DNA of 64,000 bases from Chloroflexota bacterium (lineage in GTDB: Bacteria; Chloroflexota; Anaerolineae; 4572-78; J111): the NCBI GenBank assembly GCA_016860845.1, contig BOKF01000006.1:124001-188000 (forward strand), given 5' to 3'. A model generated the notes under the pieces. That model worked only from the letters and a program-made list of their open reading frames with translations, had not been told where the DNA came from and did not search any database. Positions 55,640 to 64,000 of this stretch are shown here, one piece after another. Both the position numbers and the translations under genes were made by a program. How positions within the stretch are numbered: position 1 is the first letter of the stretch; every line of letters starts with the position of its first letter.

Positions 55640-58324
55640 CTATCCCGAATGAGCTTGAAAAGCAAAACGGCCAATAAGTCGGTCAATCCAGCTAATCATT
55701 TGTGGACCATGCCTCCCTAAATTTCTCTTGAGCCAATTTGTCTTTAAACTAAGACATAAATTTAAGGAAGTTTCTGGAGGTATTGTTTGTAATTTCTTTT
55801 CAAGATTTTCTCGTTCTCGCTTAATGCTATACATTCCATACCCTCCGTGTCGAGCAACCATAGCCAAGCCTTCAGCATAGTAATCAGCAGCTTCGGCATA
55901 TCGCTGTTGTTCAAAGGCAATATCAGCCAAGATGCGGCGCATGCGCCCATAATATAACGGAAAATAATAACGGCCTTCATATTCCTGTTTAAGTTGATCG
56001 GCGTATTGTGGAATGTTTTCGTAAATTCCTTCATCATAGTCAAACTCGGCCCAACCTAACAAACTATCAATTTGATATTGAACATCATTGAGCTTTTTTG
56101 CTAGTTCAAAAGCTTCTGCGTTTGTTTGACGAGCCTGAGATTTTTCGCCAAGCCACCAATAGATATTGCTAATTTGGTTTAAGGCCCGAGGCAAATATTC
56201 ATTTTGATATTCTCTGGCTATAGCAACACTCTTTTCCAAAGAATCCCTAGCTTTGTTAAGGAAAACTTTTTCTCCTGTCTCATCACTCTTAAGCCACTGA
56301 GCTACACCTAAATGAAGATATGCTTCGGAACGAAACTGATGTTTTACGGGACTCAGCGTATCTAGTGCTTGCTCTAGATCAGAAATAGCCTTGTCATATA
56401 GGCTACCCATCCAATGAACTGCTCCCCGTAAGACTTTGCCGTGAGCAGCTTGTTGAGAATCGTCTAATTTTTCCCAGGTTTCTATAGATTCATCGCAATA
56501 TTGAAGGCCGGCTTCATATTGTCCAATTAAACCATAGATGTACCCTAATTCATATAAACTTTTAGCAAATCGGTCCTGATATTTGGTCAGATTATACTTC
56601 ATTGCCCATTCGTACGCTTTCTTAAAATGTTCAATAGCTTCATCAAAATTGCCTAAATTCTGCTCAACCTGACCGATATTTAATTCTTCCAAAGAAAGGC
56701 GTTCAGTTAGTTGCAAATCTTCACTCAACTTTAACGCCGTACGATAAGCCGTGCTGGCTTTCTTCAGCTCCCCTAATTTTTCTAAAGTGCCACCAAGAGC
56801 ATTATAAATATAAACAGCTTTTTGAGAGTCTTGGCCATGGATTCTTAATAGCTTCTCTAGCTCTTGTTCACTCTTTCCAAAGTAAAGATTATCTTTTAGT
56901 GAGCGTGCCTCCATTAACCTAAGACTAAATTTTTGTTCTAGATTAAGAAAATTCTCTGCTGAACGAAGTGCGCCTAAAATCATATTAGCATAGCGGATTT
57001 CATACGTTTCTCTGGCTTTTTGGAATTCTTGTTGGGCTTCGGCAAATTTTGGATTGTCTAAAAGCTTAAAATCCTCATCAAAATGCCGAGCTAAATAAAT
57101 TTCATGATAGAAACGGTCCGCTTGGGCCTGTTCCTCAGCGCGTTTATCATCTACTTTTTTGGCTGTTGAAATTTGTTCATCGTAGAATGCTAACATTTTT
57201 TTGCTTGCGTCTTGACACCATTCATCCCAAGTAAAATTGTCAGCTTGGAAGACGTGTTCATGAAATAGACGACGCAACTCATCCTGAAACCAGTAGCGAG
57301 GTCTTTCATCTTCCTTAATTTCTTTAACGAACGAGAGTTGGCTTAATTCCTTTAAGATTGTTTCTGGGTCATCAACATTCTTAGGGAAAAGGAAGTTGAT
57401 TAATTGAGTATCGAAAGGGCGAGGAATATGAGCCATCGCCCCAATGATTACACTTTCAGGGTATTCAATATGGTTGGCCAAATCTTCAACTAGTTTTTTC
57501 TCAAATGCCGCTTGCTGAGCCCCCTTCACCAATTCAAAGGGGTAAATAGGTGTTAAGAAATTGTATCTTATTAACCGATCGGCGCTTAAAGCCAACAAGA
57601 GAGGCTGACGGCCTGTTAGTTCAAATAATTCAGTCGCTACATTATATTGTTCAATATCTACCCACACACCACGCTCTTTCAGATAATTAGTGGCTTCATC
57701 AGGGGTAAACGCTTCAACCGGCGCATCTTCAACTAATCGGGCTATCTCTGACGGAAAGTCTACATCGTCTTTTTGCTGGCGACCGGAAATAATGACTAAT
57801 GCTGTTTGCAGAACTGGCAACCATTCATTTACTAACCGTGCGCCAACCTGATTATCGTTAACCGCCTCAAACGTGTCGAAAATTAATACACCTTTTTTAC
57901 CTTTGGAAGCTATTGCCTTAGCCCATTTTTCCAAGTCATCTATGAACTGATTTTTAGATTTTTCTCTAAGCACCCCATAATGGTCGTCAAGTTCTCGACG
58001 GGCATGTTCCGCTACCTGCCGAGCCTGCCAATATTCAGCAAAAGGATCAAATCCAAGAGGCTGGGAAGTACTCAAGACTCGAGCAATAGCCAACTCAACC
58101 GCATTAATTTGAGAATTGAGTTCGGAGTCATAAAAATCAATGATACCTGTGTTAGGAACGTGCTCATCATTGCAGATTTGAACTATTTGTTGCAAAATTT
58201 TGGTCTTGCCAATTCCGCCTAACCCACGTAGATTTAATATATAGGGTGTTCCAGCCGGGGCAGTAAGTAATTGTCTGAATTGATTTAGATAGGATTCACG
58301 TCCAACAAAAGTAACCTCTGGCAT
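55640..58324 (-). CDS. STAND NTPase with TPR-like repeats
   Basis: The 894-residue protein opens directly with the NTPase: VTFVGRESYLNQFRQLLTAP, P-loop LRGLGGIGKTKIL near residue 35-43, and GVLIFDTFEAV as Walker B. From ~480 to ~870 helical pairs with TPR-like spacing (ALGGTLEKLGELKKASTAYR; ELGYIYGLIGQYEAGLQYCD; YLHLGVAQWLKSDETGEKVF) form a probable sensor superhelix. No effector domain is present at either end, so a partner, perhaps the radical SAM protein or the neighbouring ATPase, would deliver the output. It sits 24 bases behind the 477-residue ATPase gene. Confidence 0.87.
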   Translation of the reverse strand: MPEVTFVGRESYLNQFRQLLTAPAGTPYILNLRGLGGIGKTKILQQIVQICNDEHVPNTGIIDFYDSELNSQINAVELAIARVLSTSQPLGFDPFAEYWQARQVAEHARRELDDHYGVLREKSKNQFIDDLEKWAKAIASKGKKGVLIFDTFEAVNDNQVGARLVNEWLPVLQTALVIISGRQQKDDVDFPSEIARLVEDAPVEAFTPDEATNYLKERGVWVDIEQYNVATELFELTGRQPLLLALSADRLIRYNFLTPIYPFELVKGAQQAAFEKKLVEDLANHIEYPESVIIGAMAHIPRPFDTQLINFLFPKNVDDPETILKELSQLSFVKEIKEDERPRYWFQDELRRLFHEHVFQADNFTWDEWCQDASKKMLAFYDEQISTAKKVDDKRAEEQAQADRFYHEIYLARHFDEDFKLLDNPKFAEAQQEFQKARETYEIRYANMILGALRSAENFLNLEQKFSLRLMEARSLKDNLYFGKSEQELEKLLRIHGQDSQKAVYIYNALGGTLEKLGELKKASTAYRTALKLSEDLQLTERLSLEELNIGQVEQNLGNFDEAIEHFKKAYEWAMKYNLTKYQDRFAKSLYELGYIYGLIGQYEAGLQYCDESIETWEKLDDSQQAAHGKVLRGAVHWMGSLYDKAISDLEQALDTLSPVKHQFRSEAYLHLGVAQWLKSDETGEKVFLNKARDSLEKSVAIAREYQNEYLPRALNQISNIYWWLGEKSQARQTNAEAFELAKKLNDVQYQIDSLLGWAEFDYDEGIYENIPQYADQLKQEYEGRYYFPLYYGRMRRILADIAFEQQRYAEAADYYAEGLAMVARHGGYGMYSIKRERENLEKKLQTIPPETSLNLCLSLKTNWLKRNLGRHGPQMISWIDRLIGRFAFQAHSG

Positions 58325-58348
58325 CGTTGCCTTCCTTAAGATAAATTA

Positions 58349-59782
58349 CTATTGTTTCCCAAATTCGACCTGATGTGCGACAAATTCGGTCAAGCGGTTG
58401 TAAATTTCCCCCAATAGTTCAGGTAAGTTTTGGTCTCTATTAAATTCTTCCTGAAAATGAATGCGCTCACGCATGTAATACTCACTGAATAGCTTTATAA
58501 GCTTCTGCTTGATTTCGGCCTCAATCTGGCTTAATTGGCCCTGGAGTTGCCGTAGATGTACCAAGTGAAAGATAAATTCGAGCAGATATATCACGCTTTG
58601 GGGAGCACTGGAATCCTTGGCGGTAACTTTATCGATAGCATCTTGATACCAATTTAGCGTAAACTGATGAATCTGCATTAATCTGTCTGTATCTCTAAAT
58701 TTCATTTCCAATGAGAGCAGCTGGCGTATTGGGTCATCAAGGGCATAGGCTTGTTTGGCGCTATCCCATTTGACCATATAAGTACGCGCTGCCATCAAGC
58801 GGGTATAGCTGCGAGCGTCGAGGGTGTTAGTGTGTTCAAAGTTTTGCGGATCTATTTCCCGTAAAAGTGCAGCCAGCAAATTATCATCAAAACGGCGCAG
58901 AGGACTAATGTAGGATAATAAACGGCTGAGAGTATAGCGAGTTTCAGGATTATCTATTCCACCCAGAATATACATTTCAAAAATCTGGTGAAACAGATCA
59001 AAAATTAATTCAGCTTCCCGTGCCTTGAAATGGTCGGATAAATCATCTGCTGAGGGTTGAAGATGATCCAAGACCCATTCATAAGCTTTTACACTAGCTA
59101 AAGGATAACCTCGGGTAACCGCATAAACCTGATCAGTGAGGCTCGCATAATCAGGGTTTGGTAATAAATTGATAAATTCCTTTTTGGGAAATGAGTCCAA
59201 AGTAATCGCTTGAGTGCGACGTCTCAACTCAGAACTACGCCAACGAATATCAGCTCGACCGGCTAAAATAATCAATAATTGATTCGATGGGTAGAGATGT
59301 TTTAAGACCTCTTCTAAAACCTTCTGCCCTGCCTCATCCAGTCGGTAACTGTTATCAATTAATAAAACAACTGGTGTTTCCTCAAGGCATATTTTGAAAT
59401 TATCTACAAAAGCCCAGACAATTGGTTCTAAATTGGCTCGGTGCCTTGAACCTTCCTGACTTTCCCTATAGAATTTGAGAGCTTTTTGCCAACTTGTAGC
59501 AGATCTAAAGAAGGCGTCGGCTATTTTTTGTAATATGTAAATTGAATTACCTTTAGCTGCGCCATTTTCACAGTCAATCCAAATCGTCTCGATATCTAAG
59601 GTTTCCGCCTCTTGCTTGGCCTGTTTTAATAAAGTAGTCTTCCCGATGCCCGGTATTCCCAAAATAGTTACTATAAAGCTAAATAGGTACTTCTTTTTCT
59701 TAAGAATATTTAGTTTGTCACGAATAAGGTTAATTTCTTTAAGTCGATTAATGAATAGAGGCGGAGCACTATTAAGCATCAT
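58349..59782 (-). CDS. AAA/STAND-type ATPase without repeats
   Basis: The 477-residue protein contains LFINRLKEINLIRDKLNILK, P-loop TILGIPGIGKTTLLKQAKQ (residues ~40-55), Walker B PVVLLIDNSYRLDEAG and LIILAGRADIRWRSSELRRR. The C-terminal ~250 residues are helical with no recognised domain. It may serve as an adaptor for the TPR-bearing ATPase encoded 24 bases further on. Fourteen bases upstream is a short ORF that may be a remnant of a related ATPase. Confidence 0.85.
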   Translation of the reverse strand: MMLNSAPPLFINRLKEINLIRDKLNILKKKKYLFSFIVTILGIPGIGKTTLLKQAKQEAETLDIETIWIDCENGAAKGNSIYILQKIADAFFRSATSWQKALKFYRESQEGSRHRANLEPIVWAFVDNFKICLEETPVVLLIDNSYRLDEAGQKVLEEVLKHLYPSNQLLIILAGRADIRWRSSELRRRTQAITLDSFPKKEFINLLPNPDYASLTDQVYAVTRGYPLASVKAYEWVLDHLQPSADDLSDHFKAREAELIFDLFHQIFEMYILGGIDNPETRYTLSRLLSYISPLRRFDDNLLAALLREIDPQNFEHTNTLDARSYTRLMAARTYMVKWDSAKQAYALDDPIRQLLSLEMKFRDTDRLMQIHQFTLNWYQDAIDKVTAKDSSAPQSVIYLLEFIFHLVHLRQLQGQLSQIEAEIKQKLIKLFSEYYMRERIHFQEEFNRDQNLPELLGEIYNRLTEFVAHQVEFGKQ

Positions 59783-59795
59783 TCTTCTCTCCTTA

Positions 59796-60029
59796 TCAAG
59801 TCCTAAAAGAATTAAGCGCTTGCTGACAAAGTATTCTTGGAGATAAATAGCTTAATAGGAGGTAAATGTAAGTGTTGTCAAAAATTTCTTTAACTATTCG
59901 AATTAAATTTCGGGGGGATGCTTGAGCGAGCATAATCATTTTCTCAAAGATACTTAAGGGCATAATGCTAGCTTGAAACTCTGGAGCAAGCAATCTTGTA
60001 AAACTTCTACATTTATGCACATCAGGCAC
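59796..60029 (-). CDS. small hypothetical protein or ATPase remnant
   Basis: The 77-residue frame starts at ATG 60,029 and ends 14 bases before the next gene. MPLSIFEKMIMLAQASPRNL resembles the lid region of AAA proteins, and the C-terminal part is hydrophobic (TYIYLLLSYLSPRILC). It could be a separate small subunit or the 3' remnant of an ATPase gene; no start signal is strong. Confidence 0.35.
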   Translation of the reverse strand: MPDVHKCRSFTRLLAPEFQASIMPLSIFEKMIMLAQASPRNLIRIVKEIFDNTYIYLLLSYLSPRILCQQALNSFRT

Positions 60030-60138
60030 TTCCTGAGAAAGACATTGGGGTTAGTAGAAATGATTGTGGAAAGTTTGTCTCTTTTGACAGTCAGGATACA
60101 TGATTATATCAGGATTAGAACAATTACACAAGAGAAAT

Positions 60139-60146
60139 GTTAAAAG
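60139..60146. repeat. target-site duplication of the IS, left copy
   Basis: GTTAAAAG directly precedes the left terminus; the identical octamer is at 61,448-61,455 after the right terminus. The exact match implies a fairly recent insertion. Confidence 0.85.
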
Positions 60147-61447
60147 GTGATCGTTCAGCCATTGGTAGGAATTGGGGTAAAATAAGAGAAACATTGAACC
60201 CCGAGGGATAGAAAGATGCGTTTACAGATAATACTGCCCCCGGTAAAACCGGCTGAACTGAAAGCCCCCGAGCTTTGTCCCTGTAAAAGTTGTCAGGGGA
60301 AGCATTTTCAATTTCTACAGGCGGTGAAAAAACCGGCGCGGGACACGGTATATGAAGCGGTCGTGGCGCACCGGTATCGCTGCCTGCGTTGTGGGAAAAC
60401 GTTCCGGGTGTATCCGGTAGGGGTCAGCCGGAGCCAGGTATCGCAGCGGGTGAAGGGGTTGGGGGTGATGTTGTACTTGTTGGGGTTGAGTTATGGAGCG
60501 GTGTCGTTAGCGTTGGAAGCGTTGGGGTGTCTACTTGGCCAAAAGCAGCGTTTATGAAGCGGTGCAGGCGTTGGCTGCCCGGGTGCCGGGATTGAAGCAA
60601 AGGCAAGTCTTCAATGGGCTAAAAACGCCGGCCCTGGGAGCGGATGTGACCAGTGTCAAATGTCAGGGTCAATGGTTACAATTGGGACTGAGTGTGGATG
60701 ATGTGACCGGGTTAGTGTTGACGGTAGACGATTTGCCTGCCGCAGATGCGGTCACACTCAAAAGCTGGTTGGAGCCGATAGCCCAGGCCGTTGAAGCAGA
60801 GGTTCTGGTGACAGATGACGCTGATGGGTTCAAGACGGTAGCGGATGAATTGGGGCTGGATCAGCAGGTCTGTAAAAGTCACGTCAAACGCAACACCGAA
60901 GCCCTGCTCGCTGAGCTGAAACCTCTGGCCGAACAAGATGCTGATGGCTCTCTGGCGAGGCTGGGGGTGACATCCTCAGCAAGCGCTGGCTGATTTGGAT
61001 AAATTGGGACAGCTCATTCAGAGCCGCCAACCCGAGGAGGTCGTCGAACTGGAACAGTTACATCAGCGTTACCTGGCCGCCAGCCCTCCTCAGCCAGGCC
61101 AGAAAGCCAGCCTGGCTTATCGCTTGCGCTTGTTGTTTCTGGATCGTTGGAACTTGTGGCCTCGTTTGACCTTTTATCGCACCTGGCAAGGCCCCCAAGG
61201 TCAAACGCTGGATGGGACCAACAATGGCTCGGAACGGGCCATCGGCTGGTGGATCAAGGAGCGGTATCGGACTATGCGTGGTTACAAACGTCCCCAGTCA
61301 GCCCTCAATGTCAGTCGCCTCTTGGCGTGGACGGGCAACCACTTGGGGCGGGGTGGGGCTGATTTCGGTCTGCTCCTCGCCTAAAAACCAAGTGGGGTAG
61401 GGGAATTTTTCGCTTTTATTCCCCCTTACCAAACTCCGAACGATCAC
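60147..61447 (+). mobile_element. insertion sequence with 8-bp target duplication
   Basis: Inverted termini begin GTGATCGTTC and share TTGGTA-G further in (left 60,147-60,185; right 61,410-61,447, inverted). The sequence GTTAAAAG flanks the element exactly on both sides (60,139-60,146 and 61,448-61,455). It is 1,301 bp long and carries one interrupted transposase gene. An 8-bp duplication fits ISL3- or IS66-type groups, but I cannot place the family from the protein. Confidence 0.88.
60216..61384 (+). pseudogene. IS transposase gene broken by two frameshifts
   Basis: Three overlapping or abutting frames make one protein: residues from 60,216-60,557 with a zinc-ribbon N-terminus (LCPCKSC, then RCLRCGKTFRVYPVG), from 60,535-60,993 (ALGADVTSVKCQGQWLQLGL; VTDDADGFKTVADELGLDQQ), and from 60,995-61,384 (TLDGTNNGSERAIGWWIKER, YRTMRGYKRPQSALN). 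The D and E motifs suit a DDE transposase. Frame changes of +1 at ~60,540 and ~60,985 suggest loss of function; sequencing errors or programmed shifting cannot be excluded. Confidence 0.82.
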
Positions 61448-61455
61448 GTTAAAAG

Positions 61456-61780
61456 GGGAGCTTTTCATTTTTAGTTCAAAAAAGAAGGAGATAAATAAAA
61501 CCAAGTATATCAGCCAAAACTTGGAACTTAATCAGAAGAAAATCAGAAATTGGTTATAAGAATTTATGCCAATTTGCTAATATGCACAAAAGCAAAAAGT
61601 TCTTTCCAATTGGCAGAGACTCTTTTTTAAAACCGGAACGCACCTAAAAACCCATAATTCGGTAACTCACATACCTTATCAGATGAAAATTTGGCAAAAT
61701 CAGCGGAGTGAGCGGAATTGAGTGAATTGAGTAAGGTTAAATGCGGTGCTTTCCAAGAGGAATTTTGCGTTGATCACCGC
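61456..61780. other. AT-rich intergenic region, nothing recognised
   Basis: The stretch after the IS contains no supported ORF. It is AT-rich and leads into the promoter at 61,781. Confidence 0.3.
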
Positions 61781-61809
61781 TTGACAAAATAATAAAACGA
61801 GATTATAAT
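61781..61809 (+). promoter_or_regulatory. perfect consensus promoter
   Basis: TTGACA and TATAAT are separated by exactly 17 bases, the ideal housekeeping sigma arrangement. The start point would be near 61,816, ~395 bases before the DUF11 gene. Confidence 0.85.
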
Positions 61810-61815
61810 TAGTGA

Positions 61816-62209
61816 AAATAAGAACGAGTGCTCGTTAGCCACGAACACTCTCCCGGAGCGTTAGCTCCGTACTCTCCAGCCTGTTGAAGCGAGGTACTCA
61901 GGGCCCCTTAAAGGCCCCTTATACTCCCCCTCTCTGCTAATAGCAACCAGGCCGGTCCAAGTGGCTAATTTATTGGATCGAGCGTCCCCACCAGGGGCAT
62001 GGTTGCATGGACAGCAGAGATTTTTTATTTCTCCCCGTTGAATTATTCATCCTAACTATTCTAGTCAGTTCAGCGACTAAGCCGTTGCCCGAAAGCATCC
62101 CAACGGTTTGTTTGGCTTGGATTGCAGTTTCCTCAACCTCTGCCAAGCCTCCTGTTACTTTCTTTAATTATCCTTCCAATTCGCAAACAGCACAGCAAGG
62201 CAGGTCTGT
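61816..62209 (+). promoter_or_regulatory. long structured 5' leader of the DUF11 gene
   Basis: The leader contains several hairpins: AACGAG-TG-CTCGTT (61,823-61,836), CGGAGC-GTTA-GCTCCG (61,854-61,869), GGGCC/GGCCC near 61,901-61,916, and a GTCCCC/GGGGC pair near 61,984-61,998. A 68-residue ORF at 62,007-62,213 inside it has no coding support. The order does not match a riboswitch class I know. A cis-regulatory RNA or an independent small RNA are both possible. Confidence 0.45.
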
Positions 62210-64000
62210 ATGAAACGTCTCCTTCGTTACCAGTACAGCCTTTATTTGTTCCTCATCCTGCTAACGACCGTCGGTATCGCCTTCGCTTTCAGTAACCACT
62301 GGAGCACCCACTTCACTGGGGGCAACAGCGACCTCAACCAGTGGAGCAAGTACAAAATTGGTGCGTGCAGCGGCCAGAGCCGCTCCGTCTCCGGCAGCCA
62401 GGTCCACATGTCGGCCAGCTACGGTACCGACTGCTTTGGGGCCTACTACCGGGAGAATAACAGCATCCCCGGCGCCTTTCCGCTGGACTCTGATGTTCGC
62501 GTCGCCTGGCAGTGGAGGTACCCCAGGTACGAACTTTACGGCACCCAGGCCGGCCAGGTCACCAGCGCCTACGGGGTAGTGCAGTACTATGGGATGTCCG
62601 CCGTAGATACACGGCAGGTCGGCGGAAACACGAGGGACGCGCACGTAGTCAGCGATGGGGAGTGGGGACGCTTTACGGTGGACAACCCCATGTGGCGCAG
62701 CCAGGACAGCGATCATAATCTACACACCTCGACCTTTGACTTTATCTGCGACGGGCGCGAGCTAACCTGGTGGATGGATAATCAGCAGCTCAAACGGATC
62801 ACCAACGGTACCCCCCGGCCCGTCAACGACCCTTATCGCCCCTACCAATTCTGGTTCGGCAACCTCCTGACCGGTACCCCCTCGGACGGCGGCTGGACCT
62901 CGCTCGACCTCGATTACGTCTACATTTACCGGGTCGAGCGCCCCCAGATGAACACCCCGGCCCCCGGTAGCGGCGGCGCCCAACCAGTCAGCTGGAATGC
63001 GGTCCCCAACACGCAGCAACCGGACGGCTCAACCTGGGGGGTTGAATATCAAGTCCAGGCCTGCTCGAATTCCAATTGCAGCACCCCGATTGCCACGTCA
63101 GACTGGCAGGCCGGCACGAACTACACCTTCACCGGCCTGCCGTTACAACAGACCTACTATTACCGCACCCGCGCCCGCTGGGTCGGTACGCCCGAGCTCA
63201 TTACCTGCTGGGGTAACACGGTTTCGGCGCTGATGGCCGGCGAGCCGGATATTTCTCTCTCCAAGAACGCCACGGCCCAGGTCATGGTCGGCGGAACCGT
63301 ACAATACACCCTGATCCTGCGCAGTACCGGCGAAGTACCGGCCAATGGGGTCGTGGTCCGCGACCCCATCCCCCAGTATGTCTTAAGTCCCGTCAATATC
63401 AGCAATGGGGGATCGGTGCAGGGCAACCAGATCGTCTGGAATCTAGGCACGGTGGCGAATGGGCAGAGCGTTACCTTGACCTGGCAGGGCACGATTGATC
63501 CCAACACCCCCACCAGCGTCACCCAAATTGTCAACACGGCGACGGGTAACGACAACGCCGGGCACAGCGCCCAGGCCCAGGCCTCTACAGCTGTGCTCAA
63601 GCCGGTGATGGAACTCAGCAAAGCCGCCCCGGCGCAAGTGTGGCCAGGCGGTCCGGTCGTCTATACGATGACCGTGAAAAGCCTGGGGAACACCGCTCTG
63701 ACCAACGTGGTTGTGCGCGACCCCATGCCTCAATATGTGACCAATCCAACCAATATCAGCAATGGCGGCAGTGTTCAGAATGGAACGATTATCTGGAACC
63801 TGGGCAGTGTTCCCACCGGCCAAACAATTAATTTAACCTGGCAGGGGACCATCGCCACCGATATTCCCAAGACCCAGACACAAATCGTCAACCTGGTGAC
63901 CGCGACGGCGGATGGCGGGATCAATAAACAGGCCCAGGCCAGCAGCGAAGTCGGCTTTCCGGAAATTGGTGTGGCCAAAACCGGCCCGGCTGAAGTGGCC
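62210..64000 (+). CDS. secreted adhesin-like protein with DUF11 repeats, C-terminus beyond window
   Basis: The frame runs from ATG 62,210 off the window end (597 residues visible). Residues 1-26 form a signal peptide (MKRLLRYQYSLYLFLILLTT, then VGIAFA). Residues ~30-240 resemble a concanavalin-like jelly roll, then a fibronectin III-like segment (~245-345). DUF11 repeats begin near residues 347, 466 and 585, each with an (I/M)xLSK-type start and VVVRDPxPQYV, NISNGGSVQ and LTWQGTI. The ~357-bp period implies internal duplication. It is expected on the cell surface. Cys, Asn and Thr are frequent. Confidence 0.88.
   Translation, partial: MKRLLRYQYSLYLFLILLTTVGIAFAFSNHWSTHFTGGNSDLNQWSKYKIGACSGQSRSVSGSQVHMSASYGTDCFGAYYRENNSIPGAFPLDSDVRVAWQWRYPRYELYGTQAGQVTSAYGVVQYYGMSAVDTRQVGGNTRDAHVVSDGEWGRFTVDNPMWRSQDSDHNLHTSTFDFICDGRELTWWMDNQQLKRITNGTPRPVNDPYRPYQFWFGNLLTGTPSDGGWTSLDLDYVYIYRVERPQMNTPAPGSGGAQPVSWNAVPNTQQPDGSTWGVEYQVQACSNSNCSTPIATSDWQAGTNYTFTGLPLQQTYYYRTRARWVGTPELITCWGNTVSALMAGEPDISLSKNATAQVMVGGTVQYTLILRSTGEVPANGVVVRDPIPQYVLSPVNISNGGSVQGNQIVWNLGTVANGQSVTLTWQGTIDPNTPTSVTQIVNTATGNDNAGHSAQAQASTAVLKPVMELSKAAPAQVWPGGPVVYTMTVKSLGNTALTNVVVRDPMPQYVTNPTNISNGGSVQNGTIIWNLGSVPTGQTINLTWQGTIATDIPKTQTQIVNLVTATADGGINKQAQASSEVGFPEIGVAKTGPAEVA

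Noticed and set aside
62007..62213. 68-residue ORF before the DUF11 gene
   Set aside because: It lies within the structured leader, overlaps the real start and has no ribosome site or recognisable domain.

Overview
The window looks like a defence island next to a small stretch of housekeeping genes. It probably comes from a member of the Chloroflexota (Anaerolineae-like). That assignment is inference, from gene content (several STAND/NACHT proteins, a large type IIG enzyme, a type I-D-like Cas locus) and moderate GC; no rRNA or tRNA gene was seen to confirm it.

1-24,600, minus strand: one tight gene string, read from 24,597 down past position 1. It encodes a very large type IIG restriction-modification enzyme with a long N-terminal extension, a ~2,000-residue AAA/STAND-type ATPase, a protein with a degenerate ATPase core and a HEPN-like RN..AH motif, a RAMA-like plus Mrr_N winged-helix protein, a small paralogue of the enzyme's N-terminal extension, a DnaQ-DinG-RecQ helicase/nuclease fusion, and finally HamA- and HamB-like proteins (Hachiman). 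Start/stop overlaps suggest joint expression. This composite is the best candidate in the window for an undescribed system.

25,000-29,430: a short type II CBASS operon on the minus strand (CD-NTase, E2-like protein, Cap4-type nuclease-SAVED effector) with a good promoter, divergent from an XRE regulator and an ImmA/IrrE-type metalloprotease.

29,950-38,200: ordinary chromosomal genes (TldD/TldE, two phosphotransferase-fold proteins, a methyltransferase, a winged-helix protein, a pRiA4b-ORF3-like protein and a HIT protein). 38,550-39,640: an HTH gene divergent from two coupled small ORFs driven by a consensus promoter.

39,870-48,400: five ~30-bp repeats arranged as inverted ends, then a type I-D-like CRISPR-Cas interference operon (Cas10d without HD, Csc2, Csc1, free-standing HD, Cas3 helicase, Cas6). 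There is no adaptation module, and only a degenerate relic of a repeat array follows.

49,080-60,030: a TIR protein plus NACHT-FGE protein pair, the relic of another NACHT gene, and a minus-strand operon of two STAND-type ATPases and a radical SAM/SPASM protein. 60,147-61,447 is an insertion sequence with an exact 8-bp target duplication and a frameshifted transposase. 61,780-64,000 holds a consensus promoter, a ~400-nt structured leader and the start of a secreted DUF11-repeat protein.

Three places share a repeated leader architecture (TATACT promoter, immediate 5' hairpin, about 60-80 nt, 3' hairpin with the loop CGGTCAAA): upstream of the type IIG operon, of tldD and of the TIR gene.
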